DNA from: Cloacimonetes bacterium UBA5614
GTDB taxonomy: Bacteria; Cloacimonadota; Cloacimonadia; Cloacimonadales; Cloacimonadaceae
DNA: 30,333 nucleotides
Reading direction: 5' to 3'
Assembly: GCA_002424605.1 (NCBI GenBank)
Contig: DIKQ01000008.1
Span: forward strand, 40,393-70,725
Shown piece by piece: positions 1-7,527 of the stretch (positions within the stretch are counted from its first letter, which is position 1; each line of letters starts with the position of its first letter). The notes beneath the pieces are model-generated. The model had not been told where the DNA came from. It ran no database searches and saw nothing but the letters and a program-made list of their open reading frames with translations. Position numbers and translations under genes: made by a program.

Positions 1-1
1 G

Positions 2-49
2 AAATATAAGAAATGCTGCGGAAAAATGGAATTCCTCGGTGAAGATTAA
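2..49 (+). CDS. C-terminal end of a SEC-C motif protein (partial; possibly SecA)
   Basis: The first bases read in frame as KYKKCCGKMEFLGED followed by TAA at 47-49. The YKKCCGK string is the end of the zinc-binding SEC-C motif (CxCxSGxxYKxCCG), which is found at the C-terminus of SecA and of several small SEC-C proteins. Only about 15 residues are inside the window, so the two Cys of the first half of the motif cannot be checked. The stop lies 19 bases before topA, so the two genes may be cotranscribed. SecA is the best-known carrier of this tail, but the family identity is not proven here. Confidence 0.6.
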   Translation, partial: KYKKCCGKMEFLGED

Positions 50-68
50 GAGCTAAAACGGAGATAGA

Positions 69-2288
69 ATGTCAAAAGGTTTAATCATAGTTGAGTCACC
101 TGCCAAAGCCAGCACTATCAGCAAGTTCCTGGACCACAAGTTTGACGTCAAGGCGTCCATGGGTCATATCAGGGATTTGCCGACCAAGGAAATGGGTATC
201 AATGTCGAGAAGGATTTCACACCCAAATACATAACCGACCCCAAAAAGAAGAAAATCATAGACGAGCTGAAAACAGCTATGGATAAGGCAAGCGCCATAT
301 ACCTCGCCAGCGACCATGACCGCGAAGGGGAAGCCATCGCCTGGCACCTGCAGCAGGTGCTGAAGAAAGAAATTGCGGACAAGCCCGTGCACCGCATCGT
401 CTTCAACGAAATCACCCGTACAGCTATCCAGGCATCCATTTCCCATCCCGGCGCCATAGATATGCAAAAGGTCGATGCCCAGCAGGCAAGACGCGTGCTG
501 GACAGGTTTGTGGGCTATATGATCAGCCCTTTGCTCTGGAAGATTATCTCCAAGGAACTCAGCGCCGGCAGAGTACAGTCCGTCGCCCTGAGGCTCATCT
601 GCGAAAGGGAAGCGGAAATCAGGAGCTTTGTCCCCAAGGAATTCTGGAGAGTGGAAACCAGCTTCTACAAAGGCAAGCTGCCTGCTTTCAAGGGAACCCT
701 GGACAGGTGGAAAGACAAGAAAGCCGAGATTGAAAACCAGGAGCAAGCCTCCAAAATCATAGAAGCCATCAATGGTAAAGATGCCAGGCTGCTGGACCGC
801 ACCGATAAAGTCCGCAGTGTGGAGCCATATCCCGCCTTCATTACCAGCACCCTGCAGCAGGATGCCTCCCGGCTTCTGAACCTGCCTGCCAGCAAGACAA
901 TGCAGGTAGCGCAGGAGCTCTACGAAGGCGTTGACCTGGGGGGAGAAAGAACCGGTCTGATTACTTATATGAGAACAGATTCCCTGCGCATAGCAGAAGA
1001 AGCCAATCTCTCCTGCCGCAAACTGATTGAGGAACGTTTCGGTAAAGAATACGTGCACAAAAGCGTCCGACTTTACAAGAACAAAAACAATGCCCAGGAT
1101 GCCCACGAAGCCATCCGTCCCACAGACTCTTTCAAGACTCCGGAAGTTGTTTCGCAGTACCTGAGCAAAGACCAGCTCAAGCTTTACACCCTTATCTGGC
1201 AGAGATTCATCGCCACCCAGATGAAACCGCTCAAACTCAAACAGACGGAAGTCAAGGTCGGCATCGGTGAAGCAGTCTTTGTCTCGTCCGGCAACGAGGT
1301 GGCAGACGACGGATTCCTGAAAGCCTGGAACCACTATTCCTTCCCTGCCGGAGAAAAGATAGCCGATGCTTACAAAGCAGAGGATGCCCTGTTATATGAG
1401 CCGTTCATACCAAGCCAGCACTTCACAACCCCGCCTTCCCGCTTCACTGAGGCATCACTCATCAAGGAACTGGAAGCCAAAGGAATCGGCAGACCCAGTA
1501 CCTATGCTGCGATTATCACCACAATCCGCACCCGCAAATATGTTGCAATGGAGAAAAAAGCCTTTGTCCCGACTGGCCTTGGCATCCAGGTAAACCGCTT
1601 TCTGGTGGAGCGTTTTGACACCATATTCAATGTGAAATTCACCGCCGAGATGGAAACCAACCTGGACGAGGTGGAATATGGCAAGGTTGTCTGGCATAAA
1701 CTGGTCCGCCAGTATTATGACCAGTTGGTCAAGCTCATCGGATTGGTTGACGTAAAGCAGGAAAAGAAAGGCATGCAGGAAGAGACAGACCTCGTCTGCG
1801 AAGTCTGCAAGCAGGGTATGATGGTCATCAAATGGGGCAAGAAGAAGCAATATCTCTCCTGCAACAGGTATCCCGAATGCAAGAACATCAAGAGCTTCTC
1901 ACGCGGCAGCAACGGTGAGATTGTCATAGAAGTCCCTGAGGAACTGGAGGAAAAGTGCCCCCAATGCGAAAGCCCGCTTTTACTTCGCAAAGGCAGGTTC
2001 GGTGAATTCATCGCCTGTTCCAACTATCCTAAATGCAAATATTCCCGTTCCATAGGCTTGGGTGTCACCTGCCCCGAATGCGGCAAAGGTGATGTGGTGA
2101 AGCGCAGTTCCAAGAAAGGAAAACCTTTTTATTCCTGCTCCACCTATCCTGAATGCAAATGGATTTCCAACGACAAACCTGTACCCATTGCCTGTTCTGA
2201 ATGCGGCAATCCCTTCCTTTATGAGAAGTACAGCAAGGCCAATGGTGATTATAAACTATGTCCCAAATGCAAGAAAGAGTTTTTCTGA
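69..2288 (+). CDS. topA: DNA topoisomerase I (type IA)
   Basis: This 739-aa protein relaxes negatively supercoiled DNA through a 5'-phosphotyrosine intermediate. The N-terminal Toprim domain begins with IIVESPAKASTISKFL and carries the metal-binding DHDREGEAIAWHL motif near residue 85. The type IA active-site motif GLITYMRTDS gives a catalytic tyrosine at about residue 300. The core continues through DAHEAIRPT and GIGRPSTYA. From about residue 575 there are four Cys4 zinc-ribbon repeats (CEVCK, CPQCE, CPECG and CSECG, each with a second CxxxxxC or CxxC half), typical of bacterial TopA C-termini. The ATG follows a GGAGATAG ribosome binding site. Length and motif order are normal for the family. 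The gene sits 12 bases before a MacB-like permease, suggesting an operon. Confidence 0.97.
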   Translation: MSKGLIIVESPAKASTISKFLDHKFDVKASMGHIRDLPTKEMGINVEKDFTPKYITDPKKKKIIDELKTAMDKASAIYLASDHDREGEAIAWHLQQVLKKEIADKPVHRIVFNEITRTAIQASISHPGAIDMQKVDAQQARRVLDRFVGYMISPLLWKIISKELSAGRVQSVALRLICEREAEIRSFVPKEFWRVETSFYKGKLPAFKGTLDRWKDKKAEIENQEQASKIIEAINGKDARLLDRTDKVRSVEPYPAFITSTLQQDASRLLNLPASKTMQVAQELYEGVDLGGERTGLITYMRTDSLRIAEEANLSCRKLIEERFGKEYVHKSVRLYKNKNNAQDAHEAIRPTDSFKTPEVVSQYLSKDQLKLYTLIWQRFIATQMKPLKLKQTEVKVGIGEAVFVSSGNEVADDGFLKAWNHYSFPAGEKIADAYKAEDALLYEPFIPSQHFTTPPSRFTEASLIKELEAKGIGRPSTYAAIITTIRTRKYVAMEKKAFVPTGLGIQVNRFLVERFDTIFNVKFTAEMETNLDEVEYGKVVWHKLVRQYYDQLVKLIGLVDVKQEKKGMQEETDLVCEVCKQGMMVIKWGKKKQYLSCNRYPECKNIKSFSRGSNGEIVIEVPEELEEKCPQCESPLLLRKGRFGEFIACSNYPKCKYSRSIGLGVTCPECGKGDVVKRSSKKGKPFYSCSTYPECKWISNDKPVPIACSECGNPFLYEKYSKANGDYKLCPKCKKEFF

Positions 2289-2300
2289 TAAGGACGTTGC

Positions 2301-3569
2301 ATGCATTTGAATGATGCTTTCCGCAGCGCATTGCAGAGCATTTCAAACCATAAGATGCGCTCGTTTCTGACCCTGACGGGAATCGTTATCGGCGTGTTGG
2401 CCGTGGTCACGATGTTTTCCTCGGTTTATGCCCTCAAAGCGATGATTAAAAAGAATATGGAAGGCATGGGCTGGAACAATTCCATCCTGGTCTCCCCCCG
2501 CTATGAGCAGCCTTCCGTCCGCAAACAGCGCGGAGTGGTTTACAGGAATGCACCCAAGGATGTCCCGCCTCTCAACTACAGCGATTTGGATGCCATCCGC
2601 CAGACCATCCCCCACAAGACAATTTACGGAATGACGCAAACCTCTTCCTACTACCGCATCGGCAAGAAAAGCATCCAGATTTCCCTGCGCGGAACCACAC
2701 AAGCATACTTTAAGAACAAGACCTATCCCCTGAAAAGCGGACGCTATTTCAACAGCGTGGACGAGGCAAGCGCCAATCCGGTCGCCATCCTGGGCTATTT
2801 CTTTGCAGAAGAGCAGTTCAAGGGTGCCAACCCCGTAGGCAGGATGATAAACATCGATGGAAACCGTTTCCGGATTATCGGCGTCCTGGACAATGACAAG
2901 CTCAATGCCGGCAGCGGTATGAATTTTGGCAACTGGGAACGGCGCAACGACCTCAAAGCCGTCTATGTCCCCCTCAAATATGCCACCACCTATATCACCC
3001 CGAACCATATGCTTGGATACATCTATGTGCAGTCGCAGGATGACGCCTCTTTCGCAGGAATGAAAAACAGCGTTCGCCAGTTGCTCCTATCCCGGCACAG
3101 CATGTATCAGAATTTCGAGTTCCAGGAAATCGGCCAGATTATGATGCAGGTCTCCGAGGAAATAGACAAGAATATGAAGAAATGGAATGTCACGCTCTTT
3201 GTGATAGCATCCATATCATTGATTGTGGGAGGCATCGGCCTGTTCAGCACCCTGCTCATTTCCATCCAGGAAAAGATGCTGGAAATCGGTGTCCGTAAAA
3301 GCATCGGAGCCACGGAAAGCGATATCTTCTTTTACTTTATCTTTGAAGCCATCACCCTGGCAATCCTGGGAGCCCTGATTGGCATTGCGCTGGCATCCCT
3401 CGCCCTGATGGGCATGCAGGCAGCCCTGAAGTTCCCTCTTCCCATGCCTGTGCAGGGAATGGCGGTGGGAATGTTCTTCTCCATTCTGATAGGCTTTATT
3501 TCCGGGCTCTATCCCGCCCTCAAAGCCTCCGGGCTCGACCCCATCAAAGCTATCTATTATTTTGATTAA
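2301..3569 (+). CDS. MacB/FtsX-type ABC transporter permease
   Basis: This 422-aa inner-membrane protein has the MacB-PCD/FtsX architecture. There is one N-terminal membrane helix (about residues 22-44) just after the SISNHKMRSFLTLTGIVIGV entry motif, then a periplasmic domain of about 240 residues, then three C-terminal helices (about 297-320, 346-370 and 386-404). The conserved cytoplasmic loop EKMLEIGVRKSIGA and the end motif GLYPALKASGLDPIKAI are both present. Such permeases pair with a MacB/LolD-like ATPase for lipoprotein release, macrolide or peptide efflux, or envelope signalling. No ATPase gene is adjacent, so the substrate is unknown. An AAGGACG ribosome binding site precedes the ATG. 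The gene is packed between topA and a secreted propeller gene with gaps of 12 and 9 bases. Confidence 0.9.
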   Translation: MHLNDAFRSALQSISNHKMRSFLTLTGIVIGVLAVVTMFSSVYALKAMIKKNMEGMGWNNSILVSPRYEQPSVRKQRGVVYRNAPKDVPPLNYSDLDAIRQTIPHKTIYGMTQTSSYYRIGKKSIQISLRGTTQAYFKNKTYPLKSGRYFNSVDEASANPVAILGYFFAEEQFKGANPVGRMINIDGNRFRIIGVLDNDKLNAGSGMNFGNWERRNDLKAVYVPLKYATTYITPNHMLGYIYVQSQDDASFAGMKNSVRQLLLSRHSMYQNFEFQEIGQIMMQVSEEIDKNMKKWNVTLFVIASISLIVGGIGLFSTLLISIQEKMLEIGVRKSIGATESDIFFYFIFEAITLAILGALIGIALASLALMGMQAALKFPLPMPVQGMAVGMFFSILIGFISGLYPALKASGLDPIKAIYYFD

Positions 3570-3578
3570 GGATTCATT

Positions 3579-5234
3579 GTGAAAATCGCATTATTGCTTC
3601 TGCTGACCGTCCTGTCCCTGACTGCCATTGATGCAGCCAATTGGGAATGGGTGGTGTCCTCCGGTTCAAACGGCATGGATAGGGTTTGGGATATGGCGCT
3701 TGACCCTGCCGGCAACATCCTGGTTACGGGAGAATTTACCGATACGCTCCTGGTGGGCGATATCAGCATCAGCGGATTTGGACTTACAGACATTTTCGTT
3801 ACAAAATACAGCCCCGCCGGGGTTCCCCTTTGGGCAAGGGTATTCGGTGGTACGGAAGGGGATGTGGGACTCAGCATAGATACAGACGCAGTCGGGAATT
3901 CATACCTGACCGGCTATTACAGCGGTACTGCTCATTTTGGCAATCATGTCTTTACCTCAGCCGGCAGCTGGGATGTTTTCCTGATAAAGCTGGATCCTGC
4001 CGGCAACATCATCTGGGCACATTCGGAAGGCGGTCCCAATGGCGATATCGGTTACGGTCTTGCCGTAATGCCGGATGGCTGGTGTTTTGTGACCGGCTGG
4101 TTCGGGGAAAGCATCACATTTCACGATGATACCACTCTGACCGGTTTTGGCGGCAGCGATGTGCTCGTTTTTGCCTGTGATGGCAACGGTAACCTTCTCT
4201 GGAAACGCCATGCCGGCACAGAAGGCGTCGAATATGGCTACAAAATAGCTGTGGATTTCAACGGTGATTGCTATGTGACAGGAGTTGCGGGGATTGGCAC
4301 CAATTTCAGCGGAACGCTGCTCCAGTCCAATGGCGCTTTTGTCGCCAGTTATTCCTGCCTCGGCAACCTTCGCTGGCTAACCGGTGCCAGCGGTGCGGGA
4401 GTGAACGACATTGCGGTGGACGAGACCTTTTTCCCCATACAAATGCTTGGCTGCATCACCGGACGCATCACCGGCACCGCGGTGTTCGGCGAACAGGTAC
4501 TGACCAGTGTGGAAGGCAGTGACGATGCCTACGGAGCCATCTTTAACACAATGACCGGCGGCTGGACTTCTGCTCAAATCACGGGCGGACCAGGAAGCGA
4601 CAAAGGCAGGGCTGCCGAGTGGAAAAGCCATCCATACTACACTGGCAGCTTTGAGGAAACGGCAAATCTGTTTGGTTTCAATGCCACTTCTGCAGGCGCA
4701 TCCGACATCTTTGTACGGGGCGATACCCCTTCCAACTGGGGTTGGCTGCTCACTGCCGGCGGAATCAACAATGACGTCCCCGTGGACGTTGTGGCTGACG
4801 ATAATGGCAATGTCTATATCTGCGGATGGTTTTCCGGCACTGCCCGCTTCGGGAATGACCTTATCATCAATTCCGGCAACGACTCCGACCTGGATATGTT
4901 CGTCGCCAAAATCAACACCGCCACCTCAAATGATGAGCAGGTTTCAGCCCTGGTTCCAGCTGCTTTGCGCTGTTATCCCAATCCTTTCTCAGGAAGCCTG
5001 AACATAGCTTTTACCCCTGTTGCGCCTCAGTCCAAATCACCCGCTGAAATCAGCATTTACAACCTCAAGGGTGAAAAGGTGCGGAACCTTGCCCTGTCCC
5101 CGAAAAACCCCGGTTCCCTGGAAGCTGTCTGGGACGGCAACAACGATTGGGGCAGGAAATGCCCTTCCGGAGTGTATCTGCTCAAAAGCTCCCCGGCAGA
5201 CGGTAAAGCAGTCAAGACCCTGCTCCTGAATTGA
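3579..5234 (+). CDS. Secreted SBBP-type beta-propeller protein with C-terminal sorting domain
   Basis: This 551-aa protein starts at GTG with a clear signal peptide (MKIALLLLLTVLSLTAIDA, cleavage probably before ANWEW). The mature part is a series of roughly 50-residue blades of the SBBP/NHL type. Their hallmarks are the DPAGNILVTGEF, GNSYLTGYYSGTAHFG and GNVYICGWFSGTARFG strings and the FVTKYSPAGVPLWARVFGG, FLIKLDPAGNIIWAHSEGG-like strings, which suggest seven or eight blades. The last 85 or so residues begin CYPNPFSGSLNIAF and end SGVYLLKSS...KTLLLN. That is the FlgD-like/T9SS type A sorting-domain pattern that directs export and surface attachment in FCB bacteria. The function of the propeller is unknown; binding to a surface polymer or partner protein is a guess. 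Confidence 0.88.
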   Translation: MKIALLLLLTVLSLTAIDAANWEWVVSSGSNGMDRVWDMALDPAGNILVTGEFTDTLLVGDISISGFGLTDIFVTKYSPAGVPLWARVFGGTEGDVGLSIDTDAVGNSYLTGYYSGTAHFGNHVFTSAGSWDVFLIKLDPAGNIIWAHSEGGPNGDIGYGLAVMPDGWCFVTGWFGESITFHDDTTLTGFGGSDVLVFACDGNGNLLWKRHAGTEGVEYGYKIAVDFNGDCYVTGVAGIGTNFSGTLLQSNGAFVASYSCLGNLRWLTGASGAGVNDIAVDETFFPIQMLGCITGRITGTAVFGEQVLTSVEGSDDAYGAIFNTMTGGWTSAQITGGPGSDKGRAAEWKSHPYYTGSFEETANLFGFNATSAGASDIFVRGDTPSNWGWLLTAGGINNDVPVDVVADDNGNVYICGWFSGTARFGNDLIINSGNDSDLDMFVAKINTATSNDEQVSALVPAALRCYPNPFSGSLNIAFTPVAPQSKSPAEISIYNLKGEKVRNLALSPKNPGSLEAVWDGNNDWGRKCPSGVYLLKSSPADGKAVKTLLLN

Positions 5235-5275
5235 GCCGGCCGGTTTCCTTGCTGATGGCTTCAGACACAATACGC

Positions 5276-5312
5276 TTGACAAATTACTCTTGCCAAAAAA
5301 TTTAGCTAAATA
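5276..5312 (+). promoter_or_regulatory. Candidate promoter for the CAT tRNA
   Basis: A perfect TTGACA -35 box lies at 5276-5281. The following 30 bases are AT-rich, but the -10 box is poor: the best options are TTTAGC at 5301-5306 or the TAAATA stretch at 5307-5312, with spacing longer than ideal. The tRNA starts 14 bases further on, so the position is reasonable. The call rests mostly on the -35 box. Confidence 0.3.
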
Positions 5313-5326
5313 CTGATGCTTTGAGT

Positions 5327-5402
5327 GGGCCTATAGCTCAATTGGTAGAGCTTCCGGCTCATAACCGGACGGTCGGGGGTTCGACTCCCTCTGGGCCCAC
5401 CA
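5327..5402 (+). tRNA. tRNA with anticodon CAT (tRNA-Met, or Ile2)
   Basis: A full cloverleaf folds by hand. The acceptor stem pairs GGGCCTA (5327-5333) with TGGGCCC (5392-5398). The discriminator is A5399 and CCA is encoded at 5400-5402. The D stem is GCTC/GAGC, the anticodon stem is TCCGG/CCGGA with loop CTCATAA (anticodon CAT at 5360-5362), the variable loop has 5 nt, and the T stem is GGGGG/CCCTC with loop TTCGACT. The strong G1-C72 pair argues against initiator tRNA. Elongator Met is the default call, but a tRNA-Ile2 whose C34 is changed to lysidine has the same gene anticodon and cannot be excluded by eye. Confidence 0.95.
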
Positions 5403-5692
5403 CTTTTCTCCCCGCTCAAACCCCTGCTGATACAGGTGTATCCATCCAATCCTGCCTGCTATCCGCTACTTCCTTTCCTCCTGTCTTCCCGACCCTGTCT
5501 TTCCCTTTTTCACTCTCCCTCCTCTATGAGATGTCCCGAAGATGCCGCGGAGATGACCGGGTTTTCTTCGGTCGGCTTCGGGACATCTCCGCGACATCTC
5601 AGCAAGGGACGACCGGGCTTTTTCCAGGAATCGAGAGATAGTCTTATCTGAAAATTCAAGATATGTCTATGCTGCCATTAGTATTTTTCTTC
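5403..5692. other. Gene-free stretch after the tRNA (pyrimidine-rich, then inverted repeats)
   Basis: About 120 bases right after the tRNA are pyrimidine-rich and show no coding signal. Reading frames that run from the tRNA into this region are artefacts of the tRNA sequence. The stretch at 5528-5600 holds a nested inverted repeat described separately. Nothing else recognisable was found before the promoter at 5693. Confidence 0.6.
5528..5600. repeat. Nested, mutually exclusive inverted repeats
   Basis: A 14-nt arm GAGATGTCCCGAAG at 5528-5541 is matched perfectly by its reverse complement at 5576-5589. Two other pairings use overlapping bases: CGCGGAGATG at 5546-5555 with CATCTCCGCG at 5584-5593, and GAGATGTC at 5528-5535 with GACATCTC at 5593-5600. 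A small GACCG/CGGTC hairpin (5555-5559 with 5569-5573) sits inside. No U-tract follows, so it is not a standard terminator. It could be a REP-like element or the remnant of a small mobile repeat. Confidence 0.75.
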
Positions 5693-5720
5693 TTGACAAC
5701 ATATGTTAATTACTGATAGT
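5693..5720 (+). promoter_or_regulatory. Candidate sigma-70-type promoter for the acyl carrier protein cassette
   Basis: TTGACA at 5693-5698 matches the -35 consensus fully. GATAGT at 5715-5720 matches four of six -10 positions, with a 16-bp spacer. Transcription would start about 25 bases before the acyl carrier protein ATG. The local sequence is much more AT-rich than the neighbouring genes, as expected for a promoter. Confidence 0.5.
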
Positions 5721-5749
5721 AAGAACAGAATTAAAAAGAGAATAATGAA

Positions 5750-5980
5750 ATGGAAAAAGAACTGATTGAATTTATCAGAAAAGAGTTTGCCATTGACCCT
5801 GAAATCTGCATCACGTGTGAGACAAAGCTGATTTCAGAAGGCATCATAGACAGCTTTTCGCTGGTCGTCCTGCAGGATTTCATCGCCAGGAAATACGGCA
5901 AGAAAATCCCTGCTCCCAAAATGACGGTGGAGAATTTTAATACAATAAAAAGGATGATTGAGGTCATAGCAAACTACTGA
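5750..5980 (+). CDS. Acyl carrier protein, DltC/PP-binding type
   Basis: This 76-aa protein fits a single phosphopantetheine-binding four-helix domain. The attachment motif is EGIIDSFSLVVLQDF, with Ser35 as the likely 4'-phosphopantetheine site. The DSF pattern and the following short acidic/basic helix resemble DltC-like and polyketide-type carriers more than the DSLDxVE of fatty-acid AcpP. The second of two nearby ATGs (5750) is the only one that opens the frame; AAAGAG upstream is a weak ribosome binding site. It is followed by MBOAT and SGNH genes on the same strand, so it probably carries the acyl group handed to the membrane acyltransferase, as DltC serves DltB. No adenylating ligase (DltA type) is nearby, so how it is charged is open. 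Confidence 0.88.
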   Translation: MEKELIEFIRKEFAIDPEICITCETKLISEGIIDSFSLVVLQDFIARKYGKKIPAPKMTVENFNTIKRMIEVIANY

Positions 5981-6057
5981 TTCAAACAGATAAATGGGGG
6001 AAAAATCTGCGGTCGGGACCTGTTGCCCGTCATGCAGTCAATCAATGCAAATGAAAA

Positions 6058-6081
6058 CACCGGATTTACTGCTGTCCGGTG
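6058..6081 (+). other. Hairpin between the acyl carrier protein and MBOAT genes
   Basis: CACCGGA at 6058-6064 pairs perfectly with TCCGGTG at 6075-6081 around a 10-nt loop. No T-run follows, so it is not an intrinsic terminator. It lies in the 145-base leader before the MBOAT start and could affect mRNA stability or translation, but the role is unknown. Confidence 0.35.
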
Positions 6082-6125
6082 CAGATTCAACCGCTTAAAG
6101 GCGTTTGGGATGCACCAGAGTTCCT

Positions 6126-7526
6126 ATGTTTAATCACCATCTGTTCTTCCCCTATCTCGCCTTAACAGCGCTAATCTACTGGCTTCTGCCTTCGCGGCGC
6201 ATCCGGACCGGCTTTCTCACTCTCTGCAGTCTGGCAGCTATCTGGTATCTGGACCCCCGGTCGGTGGCAGTAGTCGTAGGCATGACCGTATTTACCTATC
6301 TGGCTGCCGGCTGGATTGAACGGGGTAAAAACCCGAAACTGGCTTTCAGGACAGGGATTTTCGGGCTTCTGGCAATCATCGTCATCTTCAAATACCTGGG
6401 ACTGCTGACAGCTACTTTAAACAGCCTGACGGCTTTTGTATCCTTCCTGCCCGTTTTCAGGATAGAAAAGCTGTTCCTCCCGCTGGGCATATCATACATC
6501 ACTTTCAAGTATATCAGCTATTTGAGCGACGTCCGCTCCGGTGTGGTGAAACAGGGGCGCTGGCTGGATTTTGCCTGCTACGGCTCGCTCTACACGATTT
6601 TTGTCGCAGGCCCGATTGAACGGTTCGAAACCCTGAAACCCCAGCTTGAATCGGAAGACTGCTCCTTTAGGGATGAGTACCTCAATACCGCTCTGGAACG
6701 GATGCTGTTTGGCATGTTCAAAAAGCTGGTCCTGGCGGATTGGCTGGCTCTGGTAATCCAGCCTGTATGGCAGTCGCCCGAACTCTTCTCCCTGAGCGCC
6801 AGAGTGCTCGCCCTGATGGGCTTTTCCATGCAGATTTACTTTGACTTCTCAGGGTACAGCGACGTTGCCATCGGCGCTTCACGCCTGTACGGATTCAAAA
6901 TCGGGGAAAACTTTAATTACCCTTATATGGCAACCAATATCACCCAGTTTTGGCAAAGGTGGCATATCTCGCTCTCCAACTGGATTCGCATCTATTTATT
7001 CTTCCCGCTTTCCCTCCGCAGCAGAAACCGTTTCTGGATTTTGTTTTGCGTTCCTGTCATCTCTATGTCCATCTGCGGAATCTGGCATGGCCCTGCCTGG
7101 CACTTTGCCGTCTGGGGCATCTGGCATGGGCTGGGGATTGCCATTCACCAGCTCTGGAGCAGTTTCCGGCGCAGAAACAAGGAAATATCCACAGCAATGG
7201 GTTCCAAATGGCTGCAGTTTCCGGGTCTGTTGCTGACCTTTGCCTTTGTTTCAGTCGGCTGGCTGATATTCGGGGTAAATACACTGCGTCTGGCAGCGGC
7301 TTTTTTCGCTCCCTACACTTCCAGGAACCTATCCATGCAAAGCACGCTGATGATAATATGCGGTTTGTTCATGATGTTTGGCTGGCAGCGTTTGCATATT
7401 TATCTGCAGGGAAGACTTGCGCCCCGTTACTACAGAACGCTCAGGTGGGCGGGGATTTTTGTGCTCATCTGGCTGGTGATTACCTTTTTTGCGGAAAGTT
7501 CGCCTTTCCGTTATGCAGGATTTTGA
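6126..7526 (+). CDS. MBOAT-family membrane O-acyltransferase (AlgI/DltB type)
   Basis: This multi-pass membrane protein is 466 aa from the chosen start. The frame also opens at a TTG 21 bases upstream, but MFNHHLFFPYLALTALIYWL from the ATG at 6126 matches the usual MBOAT beginning (MxFNSxxFLxFFxxxxxxYW). Signature elements are LPLGISYITFKYISYLSD (about 118-135), AGPIERF (161-167), the re-entrant QFWQRWHISLSNWIR (about 274-288) and GIWHGPAWHF (318-327), with His321 as the expected catalytic histidine and His280 in RWH. Relatives move acyl groups to alginate (AlgI), peptidoglycan (PatA) or D-alanyl groups to teichoic acid (DltB). Its place between an acyl carrier protein and an SGNH protein suggests surface-glycan acylation. 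Confidence 0.93.
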   Translation: MFNHHLFFPYLALTALIYWLLPSRRIRTGFLTLCSLAAIWYLDPRSVAVVVGMTVFTYLAAGWIERGKNPKLAFRTGIFGLLAIIVIFKYLGLLTATLNSLTAFVSFLPVFRIEKLFLPLGISYITFKYISYLSDVRSGVVKQGRWLDFACYGSLYTIFVAGPIERFETLKPQLESEDCSFRDEYLNTALERMLFGMFKKLVLADWLALVIQPVWQSPELFSLSARVLALMGFSMQIYFDFSGYSDVAIGASRLYGFKIGENFNYPYMATNITQFWQRWHISLSNWIRIYLFFPLSLRSRNRFWILFCVPVISMSICGIWHGPAWHFAVWGIWHGLGIAIHQLWSSFRRRNKEISTAMGSKWLQFPGLLLTFAFVSVGWLIFGVNTLRLAAAFFAPYTSRNLSMQSTLMIICGLFMMFGWQRLHIYLQGRLAPRYYRTLRWAGIFVLIWLVITFFAESSPFRYAGF

Positions 7527-7527
7527 G

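Noticed and set aside
96..1334. 412-codon minus-strand frame opposite topA
   Set aside because: It is fully antisense to a clear topA and has no recognisable domain or ribosome binding site.
5321..5641. Open frame of 106 codons starting in the tRNA
   Set aside because: Its N-terminus (GPIAQLVELPAHNRTVGGS) is the translation of the tRNA itself, a common false gene; the rest is low-complexity pyrimidine-rich DNA.
6105..6125. TTG start for the MBOAT gene
   Set aside because: The ATG at 6126 gives the normal family N-terminus, while the extra residues (MGCTRVP) have no counterpart.
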